A stretch of 64,000 bases of DNA from Mansonella perstans (taxonomy: Eukaryota; Nematoda; Chromadorea; Rhabditida; Onchocercidae), in assembly GCA_037074765.1 (NCBI GenBank), contig JBAMDO010000181.1:527077-591076 (forward strand). Reading direction: 5' to 3'. Shown here piece after piece: positions 50,020 through 62,612 of the stretch; the first letter of the stretch is position 1, and each line of letters opens with the position of its first letter. A program made the translations under genes and the position numbers. Under the pieces are notes generated by a model. It saw only the letters and a program-made list of their open reading frames with translations, ran no database searches and was not told the DNA's origin.

Positions 50020-52577
50020 TCAGACAACACCATTCTCCATCATTGCTTTTTGCAACTTCTCAACAATCCTAATTATGGGCATCACATTAAATGGGGCATC
50101 ACCCAAATTTTGCAAACGAATACAGGAAGTTTTTAAGTTCTCGAAACATTTCAAAATTTGATGGTTTTCTGATTCTTCTTTACTAGATTTCGACATCACT
50201 AGACAGACTTCCTGCAACATTACGTGTGTTTATTATTTTATTTAATAACAGTTTCATCAAATCCAGAACGACAAACAAAATTCGTAACATCAAATATGGA
50301 ACTATTAAATCAAATAATAACACATCTATAGGTCTATAAAAAATCCGAGTCCTCGTACTCTACAAAGCAACTGCTGTCTTGAAAATCAAAAAAAAAAGAC
50401 AATAACTGATGTAAAAAATGAGAACCTTTTCTATCTTCGAAAATGTGTAAGAAGTTGTAACGGGTAAGTCTCCGTGTAACTGTCGAATGCGGAGAGTTAG
50501 ATCATTACCAGAAGAAATCGTTCTACTTCGAACAAATCGAATTTTCTTGTTCTTTTCATAACATCTAAACATCATAGGAAAGTAGAATAGACAAATTTAT
50601 GGTGCTGAACATGAAATCACAAGAAGAAATTTTGATCTTTTTAAATTGAACAAATTTACTTCATTTTATTTAAATGTCAGTTTACCTCCCAAATAATTTA
50701 TTAAGCCGCATCAAATAAGCTCATTATTGTCGCTCAAAAAATCATAAAAATAAACATACTGCGAACACAAGAAACTATTGTATTGTTTCCCATCGACATC
50801 AGCTTGTTGTTTGATCAGCATTTTGAGGAAACGTAATATGAAAGGTATTGCGGCTAATTCTGAATAAAGCCAATCCAGAACTACCTATGTAAATTTTTAA
50901 AATAATGGAAGCAGAATAACACAGCATATTCCGTTAGGAGATCCTAAGCCAGTGAACTTAGCTTCGGAATTAACGGTTGCAGAAAAATATTTTCTGGAAA
51001 AAAATTCAAGATGTTATTCTCATTAAAAAATCTTCCCTTGCTAAATTAAATAAAGCAGATACTAAGAGATAATACCACACCTTGTGATCATAGGCTATCG
51101 AAAATAAAATATGTCGGAACAACCACATGGCCTTGAGCTGAGATGGCGTATCGCTAAATTTGAGTAATTGATTGCCTTAATTATTTTACTAATATTCAAG
51201 TCACTCTACTACTGTACCAGTTTTTTTTTTTCCATCCGGAATTCTCCCTCTCTCTCTCTCTCTCTCTCTCTTTGAAATACCGAATTTAGACAAGTTTTCA
51301 CTTTCCTTGCTTTCATTTTTAAATTGTGCCGTTTCCCTAAGCGTTGACTCCAATATGACAGTACTTGTTTAATCCAAAAAGGAAAAACTTATCAAATTCA
51401 CTATAATAAAAATTTCAACCAACTGAACAGCAAAGTACAACACTATCAGCACACCTTAAAACGGTATCAGCGTTCAGCATACGAAATCAGTTTTCAAAAT
51501 TTACATTTTAGCAACTTCTATGTGCAGTACTGCAACAGCAATAGAAAGACATCTTTCATCCTGTCTTAGTAAAACTGCTGACAAACAACTCCGTTCTGGG
51601 ATAATACGAATTGATGCTTTTAAAAAATCCTGAATTTCGCTTGCATCTGAAAACAAGTGACCGTCAAACGAATGAAGAAATGCCATTAATCCTTTTCAAA
51701 AATAAAAAATAAGATAAAAGTTCAAAGGATTTCTAAAGCTCTCGTTTTTTCAAGCATTTTTTGTGTAAATATACAAAAATATAAATATACTTGTAAATAT
51801 AAATATACTTTGGATAAATGGCTCTAACTCAATGAAAAAAAAATTTGTCAAATTGATTATAATAAACACAAATCACTAAAGGATTTGTGCAGAATTCGCC
51901 ACTAACCGTAGATATTGACAGCAAGTGCTGCTGCATGCCAACAGCAACTGAGAAATGGAATGGCATTATTCAGTGGATTTGTTTCAAGGCCTAACTGCTC
52001 ACCACCAAACCATATGGTCTCTGTAAAATGGGATCGTCAACGTAACAAATTATAAATAACAAAGGAGCATCTACGAACGATGAAATCATTAAAACTAAAC
52101 ATTTTGATTGTAGTGAATGGATGAAACACCATTATTATACCTAATCTTAGTCAGTTTAACAAGATATTGCAGGATTTAGATAACATGCAAGAAAAATGAA
52201 TAAAATAACGTATTACTCAGGCACAGATGAAAAAACTTGAAAGCATTCGACAGGAAACAATGAAACTACACACCTGCAGAGAAGCAAACTTCCAGGACCA
52301 CATCTTTCAAAATGCCAAATATAGAAATCAAGTAATGTGTTGCCCCATCCAAACGTTTGCTTCCAAAATAGCTTTGCTGCCACAAGCTAATAAGAAAGCA
52401 CTCAACAACAGAAAAGAAACGACGTCGCACGACACAATCCGGAAGAGAATAAAGCGAGCGATCAAGCAACACTTCGCTCGCCAGTAGACTTGTTAGATCT
52501 GGATTATCAATATTCACACGGGATAAATCATCCAAAACTTTCCGAGCTTTCAGTTCTTCCATGGCTTCAAGATTCAT
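50020..52577 (-). CDS. Lines (LINS1)-like protein, copy B
   Basis: Exons 52274-52577, 51907-52020, 51505-51691, 51081-51153, 50760-50884, 50426-50564 and 50020-50211 give the same 377 residues as copy A, with intact splice sites. One base differs just upstream of the start (TTTTCAGCG here, TTTCCAGCG in copy A, plus strand). Here the gene is followed upstream by the NAP1-like gene about 490 bases away, the same-strand order SR / LINS1-like / NAP1-like. In copy A the upstream neighbour is the palindrome. This makes copy B's right flank the likelier ancestral context. Confidence 0.65.
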
Positions 52578-53037
52578 CAGTTTTCAGCGAATTCGCCATT
52601 ATCCTAATAACCAATTCATCAGGTCAACACAGTGAACCTAACTGTAAACATTCATAAATCCTCTAAGAGCTTAACTCTTATTCCACAAAAGAATGAAGTA
52701 TTTCACGAACTTATGAAATCCTTGATGTTAATAGGATATCGCTATGGAATTTAAGAAATGCTCCAATGTTCTTAATTTTGAGCACCTTATCCAAAAAACA
52801 GCGGCAATAAATATACCAAATGCAGAACGATGAATTTTAATGAAACTTTTTCGTGATAACAAATGTATTGATGCATTAAATGTTTGCATGTTTATATGCT
52901 TCAAAAACACAAAAAAACATTCGTCAAAAATTTTATTGGCCGAAAATTTTTCATCGAAATAACCGTGGAGACAAAAAAAAAAAAAAAAAAAACAATGAAA
53001 CAGGGTAAAACACTTTGACAACACAGATTTGAGTGAA

Positions 53038-53043
53038 TTTATT
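53038..53043 (-). promoter_or_regulatory. AATAAA polyadenylation signal of the NAP1-like gene
   Basis: AATAAA on the minus strand only 26 bases after the TAG stop at 53069-53071, a short 3' UTR as is common in nematodes. Confidence 0.55.
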
Positions 53044-53068
53044 AAGCAAATGGTTCCAATGGCAGAAG

Positions 53069-55677
53069 CTATTCATTATCGGTTTCATCAGCCAGTTCCG
53101 TCTGAAACATTTTTATTTAAAAAATTCTGCAACAATAAATGTTAAGATATTCTCTGCGAAGTTTCTATGTCACCATTAGAAGATACAGAGAACTGAATGA
53201 CAGTTCTATCCGGGAAATGAAACTGCCACAAAATCTTATTCAGAAACCTACAGAAGCTTAGCAGTTATACCGATTAGACAGTACCGGAATGCACCTGACA
53301 ACCACGCTTCACGGTAGTATGTATTGATGAGAAGACTAAACAACCCCTACAATAAAACACACAAAACGGTTCTGGAAAGTTCACATTTGGTGTGTGACCA
53401 TCGAAATTAAATCATCATTATTTGTAGATCACTACAAATAATGATGTATTTCAAACACGAAAGAGAATTATTAATTGAAGAACCTCATCTTCGTATTCAT
53501 CGCCACCATATTCAAACATATCACTCTCCTCCGTCGCTTCCTTTGTATAATAAAGCACCGCTCTAGGCACAATTTGGTCACGGAATAACTGGCCAATCTC
53601 AAAATCAGCTTGCAACAGTTCGTGTGCTTCGGTATCCTGAAACTCAGGATTAATGGATCAAGTGGAATAGCAAGCATCAACTTATAGAAAACTTAATGCT
53701 TGCAACCCAATTTTGTTTATCACTGTACTTCGTCCAACGACCTCATTTCTATCTTTTCTCAACGAATGTTTATTTGGTGCCAACAAAGTTTTGACTTTCG
53801 AATATACTACAAATATCCGGAAACATATAAATATTATGAGTTCGAAAAAATGAAAAAGCATACTAACATCATCATCTTCACTGATTTCATCCTTATTTTT
53901 CATTGGTGGAGGATCGAAGAAATTGAAGAAGGATTCCGCTCTCACAACTTTCGTAGTGACGCGACCAGCGCTATTCCCTTTCTTCTGCTTCTTCTTAATA
54001 ACCTTTCTTGTAACGTTTTTCCCATCCTTCCAGTCTATTTCAGTGCTGCAAAAAAAAAAAAAAAAAATCGCAAAATTAACAATGACAAATTAGATTACTG
54101 TAATTAATAGTTCAATCAGCAGTCAATAATCAGTTTCATCAGCCGAATAATACCGTGAATTAAGAAAGAAAATCAAAAGCAACCTACCCTTTGGCATTGA
54201 TTATTACTGGACCATCGTAATCAAAAATATCGTCTTCATCCGGAGCAACTTGTAGAGTATAAAATTTCTTCAACTCTGTCTGGGTGAAGTATTCGTTAGG
54301 TTCGAAATGGAATGTCAGAGTATATGACTGAAAAAGTTTATCTGATAAAAACTAACAAACATCCGAAAAAGCAGCACATGCCAAACACCAAAGTAACTTT
54401 TTCTCGAAACTTCAGCTACAAGTTGCAATTTAAACTTCGCGATTCCAGCAATGTCTAATCCTTTTTCGAAACTTTATCGATGATAAAACATGCAATTAAA
54501 TTTTGATATTTATGAAGAAAACTTACATCCGGGTTAGTCTGGACGTCACATGTCACATCAATAAGATGCTGAAGTATTGGTTCATCGTACTCTTGGATCA
54601 TCTCACCGATATGATCTGCATTTTTAAGCAGATGTAACCAAAAATTTGGAATGCCTTTTGTTGGTTGGTTGGGTTCCGGGACTGATGCTTCTTCCATTTG
54701 CTGCAAATAAAAGCCAACAGTACTCTACAAACAGCACATATGGTACTGTACAAACTCATTTAACATCTCAATATGCTTAAACAGTAATTCGCAGAATTGC
54801 TTGGATTTACAGCAGTAACATCTACCTCTATTTCTTCCGCTGTATAACCATGCAGAATAGGAAAATTAGCCTCATCGTCGGTAGGTTCATATTTCCCAAT
54901 TATAATCGCCTTTCTCTGAAAGCAACATAACAGATAGTACGTCCCGAATATTATGATCCATCTATCGTCGAGGATAAGCTGTATGTTTATGTGAAATCTC
55001 GGAAGTATAAATCTACCGGAATCATCCTCATTTAGTATAACATGAAATAAAAACAGTCAGTGTTGCAGAAGCATGAAGCATTTACTTAACACCAACAGTA
55101 TATAAAGCGCGCATACAAATCACTATTTGTATTCCAGGGGACAGTGCTGAAGAGCAAACCATTTACCATCATTGTGACCTGCTGAGCGGTTGAAACGATC
55201 TACCAGTTCTACGATGCTGATAACTTAGTAACTCCTCTTCTTGATATATTTTAGAAACAATCAGTGTAATTGAGAAAATTAGATCAAAAAACGAACAGTT
55301 TACCTTTTCATGCAAAGCAGTGAACATAGGAGCAAATTCTACTTCTAACTGATGCACACGTTCATAGAAGTGGGCTTCAACATTAATACCTAAAAACTCT
55401 GATTTGAATTCGAGAAAAAGATTTCATGTTCAGAATTCATGGTCGTTTTTTATCTATTCTACGACCTTTCTCGTTAAATTCGCTTGTCCCTATCATTTTA
55501 TATAATAATTTAGGTAAGTAGGCATATGATGAAATGTACGAATATACACATACCCTCGACTTGCAGCTTCTTCAGTGCCTGAATTCGTCGTTTGATGCTT
55601 TTAGGAAGAGTGCTGATGAACTCCTTGCCTTCCACATTATCACCACCTGACTTAACCAATTCAGCATTCGACTCCAT
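53069..55677 (-). CDS. nap-1: nucleosome assembly protein 1 (NAP1/SET family histone chaperone)
   Basis: NAP1 proteins bind H2A-H2B and H3-H4 and shuttle them for nucleosome assembly. Eight exons: 55554-55677, 55304-55389, 54826-54915, 54527-54700, 54188-54327, 53868-54045, 53484-53636, 53069-53101. Phases agree throughout and give 325 residues. The start is MESNAELVKSGG; the dimerisation helix region includes RRIQALKKLQVEGINVEAHF; then KYEPTDDEANF, KGIPNFWL, HDEP-like YDEPILQHL, the signature FHFEPNEYF, EIDWKDGKNVT, a basic KKKQKKG stretch, SFFNFFDPP and FEIGQLFRDQIVPRAVLYY. The acidic C-terminal tail (ESDMFEYGGDEYEDE, then TELADETDNE) is shorter than in vertebrate NAP1L1, consistent with the shorter nematode proteins. 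An open stretch at 55187-55236 lies within intron 2 and is not needed; exon 2 joins exon 3 in phase 0. Confidence 0.93.
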
Positions 55678-58600
55678 TCCCCTACGTTAATAAAACTTCA
55701 CCCGTTGGATTCCAGAAATACGCAACAGTACTACCTCCAACCGACCGCCACGCTAGCCTCACCGAAACTGCAATAGCCTTCAACCTAACCTTCCTTCATA
55801 AACCACCCACCAATACGGCAACGCAGCTCCACCCCAAACTTACGCACTCGGTATGAAATTGATAAAGCTCAATAAGCATAGTTCCCATCTGGACAATCGA
55901 AATTGATGTCATTACTTGATGAAACTGTATCTTTTTTTATTATGATATTAGGAGAAGTTTATGTAACAACTATAATAAGGTCTCATAACTTTTTTTAGCT
56001 CTCTTACTGATAGCTGCAATCATTCACATATCAATCATCCGATGAATATATCTATTTTCAAGTTCCTTTATTATTTGCTTTTTTTTTTTTTTTGGGGGGG
56101 GAAGGGGGGAGGCAGTTTATATTTCTGAAATGCTGAATAAATGAAAATTTATGAGAAGAAATGTTGCAGAAGGGAAATTATTTATATTCAATGATTTTGG
56201 ATGAAAAATTTATATTTAAGCATTTTATTGCTATTTGTAATTGTTTAACAATAAAGGAAACAATTAATTTACTCTCATTTCTTTCTATTATCTTTCCATT
56301 ATATTACGAATAGATGAAGCCAAATGACATTTTCATTGTCCATTAGTTCTATTACATTAATTGATTGAAAATTTTTAATTCAGTGCAAGCAAAATATAGA
56401 TTATAGCCATACATTAACTATTTTAGCATAACAGTGTTGAACTATTTTCATTATTTCTGTAAAACAAAATCTCTTTTATTTTTTATTTGTTTTTTATTTT
56501 TATTTTCAGTTGCTTAGAATACAGTTAATCAAGTAAAAGTGCTTCTAGCTCCTGATATATCTGATTTCTTACAAAATTTTTTACTTGGAAAGCAATTTCA
56601 ATCTTCTCAAATGCTCCTTATTTCAAAAGGTATAAGATCGCATAAAATTACTGAGCCACTGAATTGAAACGTTGGATAAATGCAAATTTATGAAAAATAT
56701 GCAAATTTATCAATTCGAAATTGCAAATCAGTCAAAAACATAAGAGTACAACATGAAATAAATTTTTAGAACAAATATTAATGTTAACATCTGTTATCCT
56801 TTTTACTGAATAATATTTCTGCTGAAGAATAAAAAAGGTCGAAAATGATGGTTATTGATTGTTCTGCTAAGTAATTTTTTTTTTTAAAGTAAAGTGAGCA
56901 TTTGGATATTTCGAAATTTGTTCGCTTACTAATTGAACTGGCAGAGATAAATTTTCAGTACTTACGATTTGAAATAGATAAATTGAAGACCAATCGAAGT
57001 TATTGCACCGAAAAAATCCATCAACTGATTGAAGCGATCAGAACTACTTTTCACTTTGAAGATAAGCAATAATTGTAAATATTTCAGAAGGAAAAAAGGA
57101 GTTAAAAAAAATGATCTAAAACTTTGCAAAAACCTGCGAAGATGAAGGGAAATCACGATAATTTGCTAGTATTTACCTGGAACTGGTAATCAGCTGTTTT
57201 TTTTTTTTTTTTTTAATTTAATACATTGTTAAGAGTTTTTTTTCAAAATTAAGCGTTTTCTTTTTGAAAACTAATTGATTTATTACTTCTATATTCAAAT
57301 TTGGAAGAAATATCATTAGTGTTAACATACGAACAAAAACTTCTGGAAAAGTTATCTCATAGTTCGAATGCATAGCAAAAATGTTTTGTATTTCCGTCAA
57401 CACAATAATTCGTTGAATCACTTATAAATGATAAACTGGATTGCGAGCATAACACTACATAATCACCCTTTTGTTTCGCTTTCAATTCCAAATAAATTAC
57501 CGTTTTCGAGACTTTTGGATCGGTGTTCAAATTCTGAAGCATATCATTATTATGCGTTTATGTTTATCTAATCATTTATTTCCTATTTAATACCATTACT
57601 ACCATTTATCTATCTTTGATTATGTGACAACTTTCAATAGATACAGAATTAATTTAATTGCTACAATTAAATTAGAGAAATGAGAAAATGATAGCTTTAT
57701 CATATTTCCTTCAAAATTTTCTTTTTGTTTTCCATTCTCACCGTGCGAGTGAATTATAAATCGATTCGAAGCTTAAACAGGTTGTTGTTAGTGAAATGTC
57801 CCCCAATGGTTTCTGATCTAATTTTTGCTCTAGAAAATTTCACTGATATTTCAAAACATTTTGTGCGGCGCATGCGCAAACTTCACGTTTTATCATTTAA
57901 TGCAAGTTGAGGGCTTGAAGTTGATTGATAATTAATATAATTAATTCATTGTTTCAAAAAGAACCTATTGATAAAGATTAGTTCAAAAATTGTTACCTAC
58001 GCTTAATTAACATTAAATGACCGATTTCAATAGGATTCTTAATGAAAAGATGAATTTGGAGTGGAAAAGTCTTTTTTCAAACAAAACTTTGAAAATTTGA
58101 AAAACTAAGCAAGACTTTAAAAAAGTTTACTTATTAGTTCTTAAACTTTATTCCAAATAATAATATTTATTACCTTGGATGAAGAATAATGCTTCAGCGG
58201 TGTGAAGAAATTACATTCTGTGGCGAATATACTTACTTCTGTGGAAAACAGGAATTTGGTAGTGGTAACACTTTTTAACAGACAAATGGATTTCAATTAA
58301 AAGGACCGTTCTATACGTCTAAGTGCTAAACTATGCTTCTGAAGTACTTTTAAAGAAGAAATGATTGATCAAAAGAGTGCAAATATCAGTGATAGTTACT
58401 AATTCTCTAAAATCTTGTTTGTGGTCGAATTGACTAAAATTATTGTAATTATGCCACCTCAACCTTATTCTTTTATTCAACATGTTAAGAAAATTTGAGG
58501 ATATAATGGTGTAAAACTGTAATTACTCCCAAAGAGTAGATAGAATAAAAATCGATTGAAAAATTTTTAAATTTCTCTGTATCGCAAAATTATCCGTAAA

Positions 58601-59549
58601 AATTCACGGCCAATTCAAACGAGTTACTTAAGAGTTAGATTAAAACAGTAATATTTCACGAAAAGTAATTTGCAATATGGCAAATCAAATTTATAACAAA
58701 AGTTTTTGAGTGGAGAAAAACTGTAAAAAACAGACAACTGATTTAAAATTTGAAAATAGGTTCAAGTTTCATCTTACATCATCCCCTACAGTTTTTTTTT
58801 TTTTTTTTTTAAATTACTCTCAATAGTTTTATCTGGAGGCAAACAGATGTGCGGTTAATCAACTTGCAAGCAGAAATCGGTAAACAAAAATATTCAAGAG
58901 ATCAAACGAAAAGAACCATAAAAACCAGCGATACATTGTACCATCCATTGCGAGCAAGAAATTTTTTCTAAAATACTCTTGTCATTGCAGGGATTGGTTA
59001 GTTGTTTTTTCTTTTCGTAAACTGGGAAGAAAAAGTGGTCCATATTTATTAATATTTTCTAAAACATAGAAATCATAAAAAGTAGCCCTTTCGACAAATA
59101 AATTGTTGAAATGTGTTCAAACACTTTCGAAAATTTCCAAAAGTGTTATGTATTTAGTTATTTTTTAATTACACTTTAAAATGATATAATGCACTTAACT
59201 TTTACTGCAACTTTAAACTGTGTGACTGAAAATTAATGAAGAAATAATCCGAAATTTCACAAACTTTCAATTTTTCGTCATCAAAGGATATGCGATAAGC
59301 AACGAATGAGGAATAGTTCTTCGCTTGCAATAAAGAGTGAAAAATTATTTTGGGACTTGTTCACTTCATTAATTTTCAATATTTATGTATCAATAATAAT
59401 AATAATAATAATCACAAACTGACCTAATAGGGAGTGTCCGCTTAGATATTATAAAATTACTGAGCTCAAATCATCGACAAGTTAATAATTTTAATTACAC
59501 ACTGATTTAAAAAAAAAAGTTGTAATTAGTGGGAAAATTATATTCATCT
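55678..59549. other. intergenic, no supported gene
   Basis: AT-rich spacer upstream of the NAP1-like gene; 55680-55860 is richer in C and probably holds its promoter. A T-run followed by a G-run lies at about 56080-56110, poly-T runs at about 57198-57215 and 58793-58811, and an (ATA)n tract at 59393-59412. The 61-codon frame at 57357-57542 (-) has no splice partner or motif. Confidence 0.55.
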
Positions 59550-59993
59550 TTAAAATAATTTTACAAATAAGGCTGTTGTTGCACAAAGCGTGACCATTAG
59601 TGCATAATCGCCAATGATTGCAGAAACGGATATAGAACGTTTCTTGCGCTTGCAAAGACAGTTACAGGATTGCGGAAGTTGTGGTGGACAGGGCAGCGAA
59701 AGAAGGGGAATACTTGGTGGATAAAGAGGTTGCACTGGACAAGGCAAGCAAAATGGTTACGGCGCACATGGTTAAGGTGGTGGTAGTGGTGGAAGTAGTG
59801 ATAGATGGCATTGAGGTTGTGGAGGACAAAGCTGCGAAAGAAGTAGTGTGGACAAGGTGATGGGCAAGGTGGTGGGCAAGGTGTTGGCACAGGACACACT
59901 GCTGTCTGTGGGACAATTACAATCAGGATCGGGACCAAGCATAAATGCCGAATACTGTGGAATAAGAACAAGAAGAAAGAATAAAACGACCAT
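59550..59993 (-). pseudogene. Cys/Pro-rich secreted protein frame with two in-frame TAA stops
   Basis: The frame from 59993 starts with a signal peptide (MVVLFFLLVLIPQYSAF), then DPDCNCPTDSSVSC, a Thr/Leu/Pro region, CPPQPQC and a Pro run. It meets TAA at 59772-59774 and again at 59757-59759, then stays open to 59550 through PFCLPCPVQP, LPCPPQLPQSCNCLCKRKKR and a hydrophobic C-terminal segment (SAIIGDYALMVTLCATTALF). The two stops sit in PPP*PCAP*PFC, where CAA (Gln) would give the usual P-Q-P repeat. A neighbouring frame reads CPVPTPCPPPCPSPCP, suggesting a frameshift as well. The family is not recognised. It is either a decayed gene or a real gene with an unseen splice; no good donor was found before the first stop. 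Confidence 0.45.
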
Positions 59994-62612
59994 TATGAGA
60001 GAAATATTATCTGAATTTTGAACAGAACCGAATCATCAGCAAAGTAACTGAGCATACTTATGTTTGTATAAACCAATTTTGTTAATCCATGGTCACTTAA
60101 ACTAGTTGCTGATGCACCTGTGATATTCATTAGTATCCAAGTCACCCTTCTTCTGCTAACTTCTTCCACACCGCATGCTGTAAATCTGAACTTTTTAGTT
60201 AATAATACTTCTTAAATGATATGTATCAGCATTTTTGAAGTAACCGTGACCTTCCTGTGACTTCTGTTCTACAAACTTCTTTTTTTGCGAAATGTTTAAA
60301 TGTGTGATGAATAAATAATTGCGCTTACTACGAAGAGACAATACTGCATTGAATGCGGCACGCACCGCAACCTTGACATATCAGTTATGGTTTTTAAGCT
60401 ACAAATATTCTTATCTCTCATGAAAGACGATTTGGAGCTGATTCGGTACAAGTGAATGAAATTCATTTTCAAGAGAGAAATATATACAGTGATTGACGAA
60501 ACAGTCCGATTATTTTCAACTGTTAAATCAAACAAGTTGTCAATATGGAAAAGCGAGTTAAAATTATCGTTTAAAACGATCGTTCTGTATTTATGAATTT
60601 AGTCAAAAAAATTCTGGGAAATTTCAAAAAGCAAGCTTTTCATGTAAAAATACTTTACTGCATCAAACACATGAAATAATCTATAAAACTGCTTTGGAAT
60701 ATTTATCGTATTCCAGGTTGTATTTCTGGAGTGAAGGAGAAATTGTTTCTGCTAATTATCAATTGTTTAAAACCATGGAAACCGAGCTATTGTTAGTGTA
60801 ATTATCGAGTGAATTAAATTACCAATTTAAAGATTGAAATCGTAAATAATTTTCAATATGCTCTTACACATTGCTTTGTTTGGCGTATGGATTTTGCAAG
60901 TGGACACGTACTAGATCGAGAAATTTAATGAACTTCTTTCATAGTGTATTGAAGAATATAAAGCAATCATATGCAAATTTCTCTATTATCTTTCTAAGAC
61001 AAATTTAAGGATCCACCAGTTTCTGTCTATCTGAAAAATTTGAGATTTGATTTCTTCACGAATGTATTTGTACTTTCTAATCAAACTGCTGCGAATAATA
61101 TGGCTAATGAATGAAGTTAATATACATAATCTAAAGTGTAATTGAACAAAATAATAATGGCTGATATCAAATTTCATATCAATGTATTAGTTACTATTTC
61201 TCTAAATCTCGATTATGGTATATGGACGTGAAATGGACGAATGAGTTTCTGGATCATCTTATCATTTTTTTCTTAACTAAAAATTTCTTTTTGAGTTTAT
61301 GAGAAAAGAATATGGGCGTAATTTTAATTTGCATTGTATTTATTGAAATGATGTTAGTGAACAATACCACAAAACTAACAACTGATGCATAAGCTTATTC
61401 AAATCTATCCAATAGTCATAGCTAATGTTCTGAAAGTGTGAAATTTAAGCATTTAAGTGAAATCACGGTAATGAAAAAAAGAAAGATTTCAGATATTCCG
61501 TTTTTATCATTTTCGATTAAATAACGTATTTGTGCATGTCTGTGGATCTGCTCATATATTCTTTTGCTTGTATCATTGCAAGTGATTACAAGTGACATTA
61601 ATTAATTGTTTCAATAATCGCTCAGAGCAGAACAGAACCTAAAGAATCACGAATAATAATTCGGCATTTGTAAAGGGATTGGTCACGCTCGAATAAATAT
61701 CCTCAGAATGTGTCATCACAATTATGCAAATATTTCAACTACGTGAAATTGTTATTTCTTACTATTTTTTTTTTTTTTTACACCGTAAAATTTGCATGAA
61801 ATGCTTTATATGTAAATCAAAAATGACATAACTAGTGCTCAAAAATTAATGTTATTGCGGATCTCAAATGTTCAACAATATTTAATGTTTAAATCATGCC
61901 ATTACCACTGGACTAGATAGCAAGCGAAATCTCGTTTTCTTTTTCAAAGAATGCCGCTACCTGCAATTTACTGTTTTTTCGGAACCCTTCAATCATTGTT
62001 TCACTTTCTCGTTTTAGAATTGGAAAGCCTGTTTTACAATAAATTTTAAAAAATCATCACACTTTCTCACTTGCTTCTCATCTTCATCCGCTATCTTCTT
62101 TCGCAACGATTATCATCACATCTATGTAATCGCTCAAATATGTATTTTGCAAAGAGCATGTTTCCTGATCATTAGTTTAAGTAGAGAATATATCTTGTAT
62201 GGAGTGGTGCAAAGGAACAGACAGTTGCAATTGTTCATCATTTTATTCAAATCAATTAAACAGAACAAGATTCGTTTTAATAATTGATGTACGTCAAAAC
62301 ATAAAAACACTTAATATTAAGCAAATGTTTTTAGGCTTACATTCTTCTGTAATGAATTTAGAACTTCAAAAACTATTGCTATATTTCAATCACATCAATA
62401 GTATCACAAATGATTTGGCAAATCACTCAGTTTTGCACAACAAATATTTTATTCGTACTTCCGGTAACAGTTATTTTAAATTATAATTTAAGCAATAGAA
62501 GAAATGCAAAGTATATTTTATTATTTGCTAGGAGTTGGAAGCATGAAATATATTAAACTGATATAATGAAATGTATTAAACATCAAATATATTAAATTGA
62601 AATATAATAAAA
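59994..62612. other. intergenic, no supported gene
   Basis: AT-rich spacer. The open frames at 60296-60535, 60986-61177 and 62199-62486 are isolated, without splice partners or motifs. A tRNA-like piece at 61896-61920 lacks a T arm. A probable AATAAA for the Warthog gene lies near 62517-62522 on the minus strand. Confidence 0.55.

Larger units (their letters stand above)
46868..52872. repeat. segmental duplication, copy B (6.0 kb)
   Basis: Direct copy of 27617-33614 at an offset of 19251 to 19259 bases. The left junction is near 46868, just after a poly-A/AT stretch. The right end, at 52872, runs directly into the 3' flank of the NAP1-like gene. Confidence 0.92.

Noticed and set aside
55187..55236. 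possible extra exon of the NAP1-like gene
   Set aside because: Its length would break the phase between exons 2 and 3, which join directly (HEK to RKAIIIG) and match the family.
57357..57542. 61-codon minus-strand frame
   Set aside because: Isolated and without recognisable features.
61896..61920. tRNA-like TAGTCCAGTGGTAATGGC on the minus strand
   Set aside because: Only the 5' part resembles a tRNA; no T arm or 3' stem follows.
62199..62486. 95-codon plus-strand frame beside the Warthog gene
   Set aside because: No motif or splice context.
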